64,000 nucleotides of DNA from Pseudomonadota bacterium (GCA_018814305.1 JAHJAA010000082.1:1-64000); one strand, 5' to 3'; shown: positions 24,846-34,637, counted from the stretch's first letter. Notes: generated from the letters alone by a model not told the origin. Translations and numbers: made by a program.

Positions 24846-25922
24846 TCAGCCCGGGAGCAGGAACCAGACACGGGCTACGTCGGGAGAGCTGTCCGCGCCG
24901 ACCATGCCGCCGTGGGCTTCGATCAGTTCCTTGACAATGGCCAGGCCGATTCCGGCGCCCCCGGCCAACCGTGATCGGGAGCGGTCGGCTCGATAAAAAC
25001 GTTCGAAGATGTACGGCAGGTCCTGTTCGGCAATACCATTGCCGCTGTTGGTGACAATCACCTTGATGCCCTGGGCGGTACGCTGACTGCTGATTTTGAT
25101 ATGGCCGTCGATAGGGGTGTATTGGCAGGCGTTGGCCAAAAGGTTGCGGATGGCCAGCAACAGCTTGTCTCGATCTGCCATCACCCGATTCGCATCAGCA
25201 GGGAAATCGGTCCCCACCAGGATTTTTTTCTCTTGCAGGGTCAGGCCATACAGGGGGAGCAATTGCCCGACCAGTTCGGAGACCTGGAGCTCTTCGCGGT
25301 TGAGGTAGGCCCGGGCGGCATCGGCCTGGGCCAACTGGCGAAGATCATCGACCAGATGGACCAGGCGCAAGGTCTCCTGCTGCAGCATCTGAAAGGTTTC
25401 CCCGGAGGGGGGAATCACCCCATCGTTTAAACCTTCAAGATATCCCCGGAGATTGGTCAGAGGGGTCCGGAGTTCATGGGCTACATCCGCCACCATGGTC
25501 TTACGGAGCTTTTCCAGCTTTTCGAGATTGTCGGCCATCCGGTTGAAGGCCAGCCCCAGTCGGCCGATCTCGTCGGCGGAGATGATATCCACCCGGGCCG
25601 AAAAGGTCCTGTCTGCCATGGTTCCGGCAATGGCGGTCATCTGGGACAGGGGCCGCAACACCCGGCGGATCAGAAGAAAGCTTAAAATAAAGGCCAGGGC
25701 CAGGGCGGCAAGACTTGACCAGATCAGGTAACGGTGGATGGATGAGAGGAACATCCGGTGGATATCGGTGGGCGATACATCATACTCGTGCATCAGGGCC
25801 ATAAAATAGTCGGCGGCCAACTGGTCGATGGCCAGCCAGATCACCAGGATAACAACCCCGATCACCGGAACGATATTGATCAACAGGAGTTTCCAGAGCA
25901 GGCGGCCTTTCACGTGGATCAA
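24846..25922 (-). CDS. Sensor histidine kinase (HAMP, HisKA, HATPase)
   Basis: A 358-aa membrane kinase: two membrane helices (about 10-30 and 65-88) enclose a short periplasmic loop of about 35 residues, then HAMP (88-140), HisKA with the phospho-acceptor in VADVAHELRTPLTN (near 150) and an HATPase domain with N, G1 and G2 motifs (NLLANACQYTP, GNGIAEQDLP, AGGAGIGLAIVK). It resembles BaeS/ResE-type kinases. The start overlaps the response regulator stop by 4 bases. The small sensor loop gives no hint of the signal; proximity to msr genes suggests envelope or oxidative stress. Confidence 0.92.
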   Translation of the reverse strand: MIHVKGRLLWKLLLINIVPVIGVVILVIWLAIDQLAADYFMALMHEYDVSPTDIHRMFLSSIHRYLIWSSLAALALAFILSFLLIRRVLRPLSQMTAIAGTMADRTFSARVDIISADEIGRLGLAFNRMADNLEKLEKLRKTMVADVAHELRTPLTNLRGYLEGLNDGVIPPSGETFQMLQQETLRLVHLVDDLRQLAQADAARAYLNREELQVSELVGQLLPLYGLTLQEKKILVGTDFPADANRVMADRDKLLLAIRNLLANACQYTPIDGHIKISSQRTAQGIKVIVTNSGNGIAEQDLPYIFERFYRADRSRSRLAGGAGIGLAIVKELIEAHGGMVGADSSPDVARVWFLLPG

Positions 25923-26608
25923 CCCTCATCGGTGAATTTGTAGCCAAAGCCCCTGACGGTCAGGATATAACGGGGAGTGGTAAGATTCTCTTCGATTTTC
26001 TGCCGGAGTTTACCGATGTGAACGTCGATTACCCGGTCGATCACGGATTCGCCATGTTGATAGAATTTGTCCAACAGTTCATCCCGAGTGAAGACCTTCC
26101 CCGGCACGGTCATCAGGGCCTGGAGCAGTTTATATTCCGAGGTGGTCAGCTGGATTGTTTGTTCTCCGAGGGTCACTTTGTGCTTTTCTGGATCCAAGGT
26201 TAACTCGCCAGACTTGAGAAGCTTGGCCCCAGGGTGGTCTTCGGAAAGGGTCCGCCTCAAAATCGCCTTGACCCGTTCCACCAGTTCCCGGGGACTGAAT
26301 GGTTTGACCACATAGTCATCGGCGCCGAGGGAAAGCCCCATGATCCGGTCAATTTCCTCCTGGCGAGCGGTCAGCATCAGGATCGGTACATTTGATTCAG
26401 CCCGTAACCTTCGGCAGACATCCCAGCCATCGATTTCCGGGAGCATCAGGTCAAGAATGACAAACATCGGTCGGTGGCGACGGGCCATGTCCAAGGCCTG
26501 TTTGCCGTCGGGGGCAATGAGGGTGGTAAAGCCCTCGCGCTCGAGATAGGTCCGGACCAGGAGCGCGGTATTGGGATCGTCTTCAACGATTAGTATAGGT
26601 GCGGACAT
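25919..26608 (-). CDS. OmpR-family response regulator
   Basis: 229 aa: receiver domain (1-120) with the acidic pocket and phospho-Asp in VILDLMLPEIDG, Thr in LMLTAR and Lys in VVKPFSP; then a winged-helix trans_reg_C DNA-binding domain (130-228) ending in VRGFGYKF. It is the partner of the kinase that overlaps its 3' end. The upstream gene (TPR protein) is only 18 bases away in the same direction, so the pair may lie in a longer unit or have a promoter inside that gene. Confidence 0.95.
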   Translation of the reverse strand: MSAPILIVEDDPNTALLVRTYLEREGFTTLIAPDGKQALDMARRHRPMFVILDLMLPEIDGWDVCRRLRAESNVPILMLTARQEEIDRIMGLSLGADDYVVKPFSPRELVERVKAILRRTLSEDHPGAKLLKSGELTLDPEKHKVTLGEQTIQLTTSEYKLLQALMTVPGKVFTRDELLDKFYQHGESVIDRVIDVHIGKLRQKIEENLTTPRYILTVRGFGYKFTDEG

Positions 26609-26626
26609 GGCTGGCTTTTCCCGAGG

Positions 26627-28507
26627 TCAGGAACCCTTGGGCTGGGTTCTTGATATTTTGGCTTTGATCTCACGGGTAAAAGAGTTGATCTTTGCCCAGT
26701 TTGAATCGGCCGGAGTGAGCAGGGCGCGGGCCTGATTCAGGGCTGTGACGGCCTCCTGATAGCGTCTTTGGGGTTCAAGGGCCACGGCCAGCCACATGTA
26801 GAGTCTGGCATCCCGGGGGGCAAACGAAATCCCCTGGCGCAGGGCCTCTTCCGATTGGCGATGTTGCCCTAAAAGACCCAGGGCGACTCCGAGATTCAGA
26901 TAGCCGTCCGGAAAGGCCGGGTTGATCTTGGTCGCCCAACGGGCCTCTTCAATGGCCTTATCGAGTTGGTTCATTCGGATGTAGTTAAAGGCCAGGTTGC
27001 TGTGGGCCTCATGGAGGTTCGTTCGGGAGGAGAGGGTCAGGATCTGCTGGAAGGCCTGGACACTTTCCCGGTACCTCCCCAACTCCTGGTAGGCCACGCC
27101 TAGATTTAACAGGGCCTCGCCTGCCTCCTTGGAATCCGGCTTCAGGGCAATGGCCTTGCGCGAGTATTCGATTTCTTTCTGGTTATTCCCGGCAGTGCCG
27201 TAGGCGAGTCCCAGGTTAACGTACGCCCGGGCTAAACGGGGGGATTTACGTGCCACATCCTCCCATAGGGTGATTTCATTGGCCCACACCTGGTTCCGTT
27301 GCCAGGTGAAGAAGAGTAACAACATTGTCAGGAGTGCGGCCGTCCCCCGAAAATAATGGGTCCGGGTGGCGGTTATTCGGGACAGTGAAACGAGCACGGC
27401 GACCATGAAAAACATAGAGGGGAGATAGAGCCGGTGCTCGAAGATCAACTCTAAAGGAATGATCGAAGATTCCATGGCCAGATTGAGCAAAAACCAGAAG
27501 ATGGCAAAGCTCCAGAGGCGGTCTTTTCGGAAGAGATAGAGTGCTGCAACGACCAAGGCCACAAGGCCGGTTAGGGCAAAAAAGGTTTGGGGGGGACTGA
27601 ACAACCCGGTGGATAAGGGATAGTCATAGGTGAAGTTTAGTCGACCGGGCAGGGGAAGAATCAGCAGGCTCAGGTAATGGAAGATGATGCGGCCCTCGGT
27701 CAATAACCGCTGGCCCAGGGTGAAATCACGGGAGCCATAACCGGCAAGGAGCCCTTGCCAGATATTATTCCCGAGGATAATCCAGGCCGTTAGGGCGAAA
27801 AAGATAAGGGAGCCGACTGCTGCAATCGTAATTATCTTTTTGTGCCGGCCAAGGTCGCTGCGGAGAAAATAGATTTCATAGCCAACAATGGTAAAGGGGA
27901 GAACAAAGGCGTTTTCCTTGCTGGCAAAGGCGGATAATCCCATAATCAGACAACCGGCAAACCACAGGCTTTTTTGGGTCGTGGAGCCCTTGCCGGTTCT
28001 GCCGCGCACATAGCAGAAGAGGGCGGCGATATAAAAGAGAGCGGCCATGATCGTCATCCGTTGCACAATATAGGTTACGGCATTGGTGTTAACCGGATTG
28101 GCGCCCCAGAGGAGCGTTGCCAGAAAAGATATTTCCATGGCCCGCTGCTTTTCAAGCCCGGACCAGGGCAGGCGGAGGGTGCTGAACAATAGGCCATAAA
28201 GGAAGAAGGCCGTTAGAAGATGGAGGAGAATGTTGACGACGTGGTATGAATAAACATCGGTGCCGCTGTAATAGTAATTGAGGGCAAAGGAGATATTGGG
28301 CAACCAGCGCCTTTTGCTCGGACTCTTTAATGCCGTCTGCTGGAAGGACGAAAAGGATAAATCGGGTAATTGGATGAAGGTGTTTTTGGTGATATTCGGT
28401 TCATCATCAAAGGTAAAGGGGGAATGGAGGGTGTTACTGTATGGCAGGGCAATAAGAATAGCCAGAATTGCCAATGCCATGAGATGAATATATTTTTGTT
28501 GTATCAT
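26627..28507 (-). CDS. Polytopic membrane protein with C-terminal TPR repeats (TMTC/DUF1736-like)
   Basis: 626 aa from the ATG at 28507; a longer frame starts 33 codons earlier without a good ribosome site. About 10-11 membrane helices fill residues 8-420. The first loop carries FDDEPNI, like the acidic DDE-type motif of GT-C glycosyltransferases such as TMTC proteins. From about 430 to 600 there are five to six TPR repeats (NLGLAYGTAGN, NLGVAYQELGR, NLGVALGLLGQ). This build is that of protein O-mannosyl- or O-GlcNAc-type transferases, but activity is not shown. No sugar-metabolism genes adjoin it. Confidence 0.8.
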   Translation of the reverse strand: MIQQKYIHLMALAILAILIALPYSNTLHSPFTFDDEPNITKNTFIQLPDLSFSSFQQTALKSPSKRRWLPNISFALNYYYSGTDVYSYHVVNILLHLLTAFFLYGLLFSTLRLPWSGLEKQRAMEISFLATLLWGANPVNTNAVTYIVQRMTIMAALFYIAALFCYVRGRTGKGSTTQKSLWFAGCLIMGLSAFASKENAFVLPFTIVGYEIYFLRSDLGRHKKIITIAAVGSLIFFALTAWIILGNNIWQGLLAGYGSRDFTLGQRLLTEGRIIFHYLSLLILPLPGRLNFTYDYPLSTGLFSPPQTFFALTGLVALVVAALYLFRKDRLWSFAIFWFLLNLAMESSIIPLELIFEHRLYLPSMFFMVAVLVSLSRITATRTHYFRGTAALLTMLLLFFTWQRNQVWANEITLWEDVARKSPRLARAYVNLGLAYGTAGNNQKEIEYSRKAIALKPDSKEAGEALLNLGVAYQELGRYRESVQAFQQILTLSSRTNLHEAHSNLAFNYIRMNQLDKAIEEARWATKINPAFPDGYLNLGVALGLLGQHRQSEEALRQGISFAPRDARLYMWLAVALEPQRRYQEAVTALNQARALLTPADSNWAKINSFTREIKAKISRTQPKGS

Positions 28508-28707
28508 TGCAACGAGGCCTTTGGTCTCTTTTGGGAGCAAGAGGTCTGAAAATCCCTTGTTTTTCAGGGGATTCGTCAAAATAAAAATGAGTAATGAAAT
28601 TATCATAAAAGAAGGGACACTGCTACTAACGAATAAAATTTGATTTTTTACGGTTTGTGTCGAAGGCGAGTTTTGAGTTTGACCATACAGGAATTGGTGA
28701 CGAGGGG

Positions 28708-29364
28708 ATGGTGAATCAGATGCCGGATCGGTTTCGGGGGTCTTCGGTTGTCGGAATGATTATTGTTATGGTTCTCTGGCCGGCGATGTTTCCGGGGCGG
28801 GTAGTCTCCTTTCAGGATTCATCTATTGCTAGGATCTCCAAGCCTCAGGGTGGAGTTTCAGTGGCTGTTTTATTTCCGTTTCAAGAGGTTTACCGGATTC
28901 CCCTGCGGGTGCATCTCGCAGGTAGTAGTCGGTCCCTTCATGATTTTATCCCGATCTATAACGAGATCAACCGAATCTGGTTTTCCCAGGCCGGGATCTG
29001 TTTTGATGTTGAATCGGTGATGGACGATGTTGACCTTGATTCAGATGGCTTCGATATGTGGTTTACGCCGGATCTCGGTGGATTCAATGGTTATTTCGAT
29101 GGAGAATACATCCAGATGAAGGATGTGCCGGTCCTGGCCCCAGCCGAGAATCCTTCATCGGATCCTGCGGCCAGGACTGCCGCCCATGAACTTGGCCATG
29201 CCCTGGGCCTTGGGCATCGTCAGGACTCCGTCGAGAATCTGATGCGGTCGAAGACTTTTGGTTGGCGGTTGTATCCGGAAGAGATTGAGATCGCTCGGCA
29301 GAATGCCGCAGAAATTACCTTACCCCAATCTGCCGATGATCAGGATTCTTGTCCCATCCAGTGA
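28708..29364 (+). CDS. Exported matrixin-like zinc metalloprotease
   Basis: About 218 aa. The C-terminal third holds AAHELGHALGLGH, the HExxHxxGxxH zinc motif of metzincins, followed by ENLMRS, where the methionine fits the Met-turn. Residues 11-34 are hydrophobic, suggesting a signal peptide or anchor. Start choice is uncertain: GTG at 28657, ATG at 28708 and ATG at 28720 are all in frame; GAGGGG lies between. It is divergent from the TPR gene and converges with the cytochrome gene. It probably cleaves proteins outside the cytoplasm. Confidence 0.8.
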   Translation: MVNQMPDRFRGSSVVGMIIVMVLWPAMFPGRVVSFQDSSIARISKPQGGVSVAVLFPFQEVYRIPLRVHLAGSSRSLHDFIPIYNEINRIWFSQAGICFDVESVMDDVDLDSDGFDMWFTPDLGGFNGYFDGEYIQMKDVPVLAPAENPSSDPAARTAAHELGHALGLGHRQDSVENLMRSKTFGWRLYPEEIEIARQNAAEITLPQSADDQDSCPIQ

Positions 29365-29441
29365 GGGGGGCGGTAAAGACCGCACCATCCGTTAATAACA
29401 AAATAATGGCTCTGGTTTCTGATATCACAAGGCAGCGCTGA

Positions 29442-30641
29442 TTATTTTGCGGTGTGGCAGCCAAGGCAGAGCTCTTTTGCTGGATTGGCCACGGTCCTGA
29501 ACGGGTAATTTGAGGTATGGGGCTCATGGCAGGAGGTGCACGCTATCCTGCCGTCCGAGAGGGTGCGGTAGTTCGGCGAAACTACCATTCCTCGCTTTGG
29601 ATAAACGTTTACCGGGTGGGGAAATCGTTTTTTGAAGTTTTCATGGCATCGGTAGCAGATCCTGATATTGGTGATTATTTCATTATTGGTCAGGATATGT
29701 TTTATCACCTCTGGTGACTGGCTAACCGTTAAAGGAGCATCGTCTTTCGATTGTTGAATGCCCAGGGCAATCAGTACCGGTCGATTGGCCGTTACATTGA
29801 TCAGGTAGTTATTCCCGCGGCGGAACATGGCCTGTTCAATTTCTAGTTTTACTGAATTGGATGTTCGGTCTGAGCCCGAATATTCTTCCCTGGCAAATTC
29901 ATCGTCGGTGGGAAGTGACAGCGGATACAGGTCCGAGGTTGTCCTCTGCCCTGAAATATCCTCGGCAATGATTTTGTACTTGAAGTTAAGGCAGCTTCGG
30001 GCGCAGGTGATGGTGGCTAAATGGTCGGTGCTGTAACGATGGGAGAAGGTGGAGGTGAGAGAGAGTTGTTTATTACCGTAATAAATCACAGCATTGGTCG
30101 GTCGATCGGTCTGCCAACTGATGGTGACGGTAGGTAAGAGCCCGGATGAGAGGGTATGGAGTTTAACGTCAAAGATCCTGGGAGGTGTGCTAAATCCGGG
30201 AGGTTTCGTCAGGGTTGAAAGAACTGGAAGTGGTACTTCTCTTGAGATTCGGTTGATCCGGTTGTCATTTGCCTCAATAATCAGGGTGGTGGGGCGAGTA
30301 TCGGTCTTAAATTCAAACCAGTGACTGGTCGCCGGAGACCTGAACCTGCCAATCCATCTGATGGTGTTTTCGGAATATTGGTTGGGTTCGTCTGGGTCAG
30401 GAATCGGAGTTAGCGGGGCGGCGTGACAGAATAAACATTTTTGTTCTTTGAACGGCTGGTGAATAATTTTTTTTTGAAGTTCTTTTTCCCAGTATGTCTT
30501 GTGGCAAGACAAGCAGTTTTCTGCAGCCGGGGTCTGTTTGGCATAAGGAGCCGCCATCGTGGGGAGGGTGGCAAGCATTATCAGAGCTATGAATATTCTC
30601 GGATAGAGGAATCCCGATGATCGCTGCACGGAAATGCTCAC
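29442..30641 (-). CDS. Pentaheme c-type cytochrome with a central beta-sandwich domain
   Basis: 399 aa with a signal peptide (about 12-31). Five CxxCH haem motifs: CLSCH and CLFCH near the N-terminus; CYRCH, CTSCH and CLGCH near the C-terminus. Between them (about residues 85-300) lies a domain with fibronectin/purple-acid-phosphatase-N-like strands (TVTISWQTDRPTNAVIYYG) and two more cysteines. Extra histidines occur near the haem sites as possible sixth ligands. It is a periplasmic or outer-surface electron carrier; split haem clusters around a sandwich domain are unusual. No other cytochrome or porin gene adjoins it. Confidence 0.88.
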   Translation of the reverse strand: MSISVQRSSGFLYPRIFIALIMLATLPTMAAPYAKQTPAAENCLSCHKTYWEKELQKKIIHQPFKEQKCLFCHAAPLTPIPDPDEPNQYSENTIRWIGRFRSPATSHWFEFKTDTRPTTLIIEANDNRINRISREVPLPVLSTLTKPPGFSTPPRIFDVKLHTLSSGLLPTVTISWQTDRPTNAVIYYGNKQLSLTSTFSHRYSTDHLATITCARSCLNFKYKIIAEDISGQRTTSDLYPLSLPTDDEFAREEYSGSDRTSNSVKLEIEQAMFRRGNNYLINVTANRPVLIALGIQQSKDDAPLTVSQSPEVIKHILTNNEIITNIRICYRCHENFKKRFPHPVNVYPKRGMVVSPNYRTLSDGRIACTSCHEPHTSNYPFRTVANPAKELCLGCHTAK

Positions 30642-30941
30642 AATGATCTCCTTTGTCCCCGGATATCACATGGTATCACAGGAGGAGATCATAAGGTGAA
30701 GGGAAATCCTGATCCGGTGTATTTCTTGAGCATTTTTCTCTTCGTGGTTTGGGGGAAATACCAAGGCCCATTGTTCTTCGTTATATCGATTCGATGAAAC
30801 AAAATAAATTTTTCATTTACCTCCCAGTCGTTATATAATCTAAAACTATGGAAGTCCTTGGGACCAACTTCGAGGGATACTCATTTTTGAAGATCAACCA
30901 GAATTTGGCCGCTCATTACAGCGGCAAACACAAGGAGAACA
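30642..30941. other. Divergent intergenic region
   Basis: 300 bases between the cytochrome gene and the HDOD gene. It holds the two upstream regions and a short direct repeat (TATCACA.GGTATCACAGG, near 30662-30681). No gene or clear promoter was recognised. Confidence 0.3.
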
Positions 30942-31790
30942 ATGCCATCACTTGCCCAGCGACTTGATGCGATCGAAGACCTGCCGACCATCCCCCATAC
31001 CATGCAGGCGGTTCTTTCGAGTCTTGACTCGGTGTCAACCTCAGCCTCCAGGCTGGAAGATATCATCAAGGAAGATCCTTCCCTGACTGCCAAGGTGCTC
31101 AAAATTGCCAACTCTTCGTACTATGGAGCTTCCCAGGGAATTTCAAGTCTCTCAAGGGCGATTGTCACCGTTGGCTTTGAGGAAGTTCGCAGTATCGTTG
31201 TGGGCCTTTCTCTTTCTGGTATTTTTTGTGATGATCTGGGCTTTGAAGAATTCGATGCAGTGGATATCTGGCTCCATTCCATTGGAGTTGCCACCTGTGC
31301 AAAAATGATCGCCAAGGAAGTACCCGACCTCGATCCAGATGAGATGTTTACCGTGGGTATGCTGCACGATCTAGGCAGGATTCTTTTTTGTCTCTACTTT
31401 GCTGAAGAACTCCGTGAAGTACTGAATTGCATGAATTCTGAGGGGGTGAGTCTCGCTGAGGCCGAAGAAAAATGCGGACTCGGTCATAGTGATATCGGAG
31501 CGCACCTTGCCCAGCGTTGGCAGTTGAGCCCGATGATCGTCAAAGTGATCAGATATCACCACAACTATAACCGGGCCGGGGAGTTCACCAAGGCAGCGGC
31601 AGCCATCAACTTGGCGGACAGTTTGAGTATTTTGATCAAGGTCGGCTGGGCTGGACTCGGTCCGCCGCAAAAGACCTTAATTCCAAAGATTCTGGGACTT
31701 GATAACACCAAGGTGAAAAAGATCGCTCAGAAACTCCAGGATCAGCGGGAGGAATTGGTAAGTGGGTGGAGTAATTTAATTAAGACCTGA
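30942..31790 (+). CDS. HDOD domain protein
   Basis: 282 aa. HDOD signature from residue 10 on: LPTIPHTMQAVL, DPSLTAKVLKIANSSYYG, SLSRAIVTVGFEEVRSIV; then MLHDLGRILF and YHH near 205. HDOD proteins are non-catalytic relatives of HD hydrolases that act in signalling. The second half keeps an HD pair (LHDLG), so some hydrolase function cannot be ruled out. GGAG lies 4 bases before the ATG. It precedes a convergent GGDEF protein. Confidence 0.9.
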   Translation: MPSLAQRLDAIEDLPTIPHTMQAVLSSLDSVSTSASRLEDIIKEDPSLTAKVLKIANSSYYGASQGISSLSRAIVTVGFEEVRSIVVGLSLSGIFCDDLGFEEFDAVDIWLHSIGVATCAKMIAKEVPDLDPDEMFTVGMLHDLGRILFCLYFAEELREVLNCMNSEGVSLAEAEEKCGLGHSDIGAHLAQRWQLSPMIVKVIRYHHNYNRAGEFTKAAAAINLADSLSILIKVGWAGLGPPQKTLIPKILGLDNTKVKKIAQKLQDQREELVSGWSNLIKT

Positions 31791-31908
31791 GGTCCTTCCT
31801 GGAGGAGACAGCAAAAAATGTGATCAAATACCCTGCTTGCCTTAAAGTTTTTATTTGGTCGCCCTTCGCGAAGTACCTTCGTTTTTTGTGAGCAACCATG
31901 ACACGACA

Positions 31909-32814
31909 TTAGTGCATAATCGAGTCAGGCTTAATTCCCTTGAACAAACTTTCTTTGGTTGTTTTATACTGTTTTTTGTCGGCATACATCCTGTTGTCGG
32001 CTTCATTAATAACGGTCATCAGATCATCTTCGGCTTGGAGAATAGCGTGGCCGATACTGAAACTGATCGGCGTCTGTTCGTTCTTGTTGTTGGTATTCCA
32101 GTCTGCCAGATTGTGGTATATCCGTTCCTGTAGAATAGTGGTTTCGTGGTCGCCAGCCTTGGTCATGACGATGACGAACTCGTCACCGCCGAAGCGGAAG
32201 AGGATATCCGAAGCCCGGATCGAATGGCTCAGGATCCCAGCGCATTCCTGGAGGATGTGATCGCCATAGAGATGACCACAGGTGTCGTTTATAAATTTAA
32301 AGTCGTTGACGTCAATCATGATGATCGACATGGTTTCCTTGGTCCGTTGGATTTTTTTTGCCTCTAACGGAATATACAGGTCAAAGAAATGTCTGTTTTT
32401 GAGGCCGGTTAAGGGGTCCTGGGTAGCCATCTCCTTGAGTTCCATCTGCTTTATTCGCAGGCTATGGACCAGGGTAATGATCTGTTCCTGGATCTCTGAG
32501 ATGGGATCTTTGCCAATGTTGGCCAGGTAAATTTCACAGTCGCAGCAACTGGTGCGATTCTTGCCGTTGGGATGGGTTTCGGAGCAGAGCGTGCTGCTAA
32601 TCAACCAGCAGCGGCCGCATTCACTCCTGTAGGCCGGGCAGTCACTGTTGGCACAACGGTTCTGCTGCCAGCAGCGGATTTCAATCTCCCGAGCCACCGA
32701 CGAAATCCATTGGCTCCAGGATTTATCATCACCCTTGACCGAAAGTTCGATAAACGTGCGTAGACTGGACGTGATATCGTCCAAAGATTTCTGAAACTCT
32801 TCCCCAGAAGACAT
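31909..32814 (-). CDS. Diguanylate cyclase with N-terminal two-CW cysteine-rich domain
   Basis: 301 aa. Residues about 45-100 form a cysteine-rich region with two CW pairs (CWQQNRC, CPAYRSECGRCW) and a closing CxC cluster, the pattern of two-CW domain proteins. A coiled-coil-like linker leads to a GGDEF domain (about 140-295) with FRFGGDEFVIV, intact for making c-di-GMP. An RxxD inhibitory site is not obvious before GGDEF. The Cys region may bind a metal or Fe-S cluster and act as a redox sensor; this is inferred. A second two-CW protein is encoded at 51572. Confidence 0.88.
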   Translation of the reverse strand: MSSGEEFQKSLDDITSSLRTFIELSVKGDDKSWSQWISSVAREIEIRCWQQNRCANSDCPAYRSECGRCWLISSTLCSETHPNGKNRTSCCDCEIYLANIGKDPISEIQEQIITLVHSLRIKQMELKEMATQDPLTGLKNRHFFDLYIPLEAKKIQRTKETMSIIMIDVNDFKFINDTCGHLYGDHILQECAGILSHSIRASDILFRFGGDEFVIVMTKAGDHETTILQERIYHNLADWNTNNKNEQTPISFSIGHAILQAEDDLMTVINEADNRMYADKKQYKTTKESLFKGIKPDSIMH

Positions 32815-33035
32815 GGTTCTCTCCCCTTGTTATGTATCATTGGTAACTTTTAAATGTATCATTTGGTGGGCACCATTTTTTTCTGGATACCCGACTTTAA
32901 CGTATCGATTGCATGGCCCACTGATCAGAAATCAGCTTCCCCGACCATTTTCGAATTGGAAAAAACTATAAATTAATCAAGTAAAACACACAATAAAATA
33001 ATGGTAAGAAAGAGAGAATTTTTTCGAAACTTCAA

Positions 33036-33806
33036 TTACATGTTAGCTTTTGGTGGATGCTTGTCTGGTTGGGGATTACTCGATTTTAGAGGGGTGCGGC
33101 GATCCTCTGCCGACGTAATGGGACCGATCAGTCGGTGAAACCAGCCCGGAAGGGGGGCGGTAAAAGTGCGCTGGTCTTTGCGGTGGGGATGGGTGAAGGT
33201 GAGACTTTCGGCGTGGAGGGCCATCTTCTTATGACCGTCTTTAGCGAGGCCATATTTTTTGTCCCCGATGATGGGATGGCCGAGATCGGCAAGATGGACC
33301 CGGATCTGGTTCTTGCGGCCGGTATGGGGAGTGATGAGCAGCAAGCTGAGGTCAGCGGTTTCTTTTAGGACCAGGTAGGAGGTCGAGGCCGCTTTGCCTT
33401 TGCTGGTGTCGTTGGTCGAGTACATCTTTAAGGCTTTATTTTCGACCAGAGATGAGTTGATCGTACCACTTTGTTCTTTGCATCGGCCATGAACTATGGC
33501 CAGATATTCTTTCCGAGTGTCCTCCCAGTGATCCTGCAGAAAACGTTTAGCCTCTTCGGTCTTGGCAAAGACCACCACCCCCGTAGTGTCACGGTCCAGC
33601 CGGTGGACGATGAAAATCCTATTCTTTGATTTGACGGCACCTTTTCGGACGTAGTCGGTCAGAATGAAGTAAGCGGTGCGCTCCTTCTCGGTATCGGTGC
33701 CCATGGTCAAAAGACCTGCCGGCTTGTTGACCACCAGGATATCTCGGTCTTCGTAAATGATGGCCAGCCCAAGGGGCAGGTGGCGGGAGGCAGAGGGTCT
33801 GGGCAT
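33036..33806 (-). CDS. RluA-family pseudouridine synthase
   Basis: 256 aa with the catalytic motif HRLDRDTTG (Asp in about residue 70), the start IIYEDRDILVVNKPAG and the later TGRKNQIRVHLADLGHPIIGD. No S4 RNA-binding domain precedes it, as in RluA/TruC-type enzymes. It converts uridine to pseudouridine in rRNA or tRNA; which site cannot be told. It ends in a short unrelated tail. It lies between the GGDEF gene and the VTT membrane protein gene, in the same direction. Confidence 0.93.
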   Translation of the reverse strand: MPRPSASRHLPLGLAIIYEDRDILVVNKPAGLLTMGTDTEKERTAYFILTDYVRKGAVKSKNRIFIVHRLDRDTTGVVVFAKTEEAKRFLQDHWEDTRKEYLAIVHGRCKEQSGTINSSLVENKALKMYSTNDTSKGKAASTSYLVLKETADLSLLLITPHTGRKNQIRVHLADLGHPIIGDKKYGLAKDGHKKMALHAESLTFTHPHRKDQRTFTAPLPGWFHRLIGPITSAEDRRTPLKSSNPQPDKHPPKANM

Positions 33807-33980
33807 GGTTGGCTCCTGAGGGTTGACGAAGGGTGCAATGTCTGTCGTAGAGAGATCGGTGGGGAATTAAGGTTGGGGGCGGCGGTGCATCTTCCCCTCC
33901 CGTTTTGAGTCATGTAAATCTGCCATGGATGACCCGGTCTGTCAATTATCGGTTAAACTTTTGGGGTGAGAGGTGTTTTT

Positions 33981-34637
33981 TTAAGTTATGGTCAGCACGT
34001 TTTCTTTGTTCTTCAGATGACGGGCGAGGAGTAAGCTCCCAGCCAGGGAGGCAGCCGCCAACCCAAGAAATCGGAGATCAAGGAAGGAGCTACCCAGCAG
34101 AGTGTAGGTCAACAGACCGGGAATGGTTCCGATCAGTGAACCTAGGGCAAAGTCCTTGTGGCGGATGCAGCAGAGGCCCGAGGCGTAACTCACCAGGTCA
34201 AAAGGCAGGAAGACCAGGCGGGAGACCATCACCAGGGTGAAGCCGTTTTTCTGACTGTAGCAGGTCATTTTGGCCGCAAGTCGGGAAGAAGGGGAGAGAT
34301 ATTCCAGGAGGCCAGCCTTGAAATAACGGCTGATCAGGTAGGACAGGTTGGCGCTGATGTTTTCGCCGATCAAGGTCAGAAAAAGCCCCTGGACTGGTCC
34401 GAACAAAGCCCCAGCAGTCATGGTTAACAGACTGGCCGGAAAAAGAATCAGACCGCGGACCGAGTAGATCCCCAGATAACTCATGGGCCCCCAGATACCG
34501 AGACCTTCAAGGTATTGGGTAAGTATCCCAATGATCTCTTGGGGGGAAAGGCCACTATGGATAACTCCGGTCAAGGCTGCGGCAAGGAAGGCCCCCCAAA
34601 CCATAAGGAGGGCTGTTTTGAGTCGTTTTTCGTCCAA
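33981..34637 (-). CDS. TVP38/TMEM64 (VTT-domain) membrane protein
   Basis: 218 aa with five to six hydrophobic segments and the VTT core: SVRGLILFPASLLTMTAGALFGPVQG, ENISANLSYLISRYF, and the conserved FVLVVSRLVFLPFDLVSYASGL-like segment. VTT/DedA proteins are linked to lipid scrambling or undecaprenyl-phosphate recycling in other bacteria. The exact role here is unknown. The gene stands alone upstream of the RluA-type gene. Confidence 0.87.
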   Translation of the reverse strand: MDEKRLKTALLMVWGAFLAAALTGVIHSGLSPQEIIGILTQYLEGLGIWGPMSYLGIYSVRGLILFPASLLTMTAGALFGPVQGLFLTLIGENISANLSYLISRYFKAGLLEYLSPSSRLAAKMTCYSQKNGFTLVMVSRLVFLPFDLVSYASGLCCIRHKDFALGSLIGTIPGLLTYTLLGSSFLDLRFLGLAAASLAGSLLLARHLKNKENVLTIT

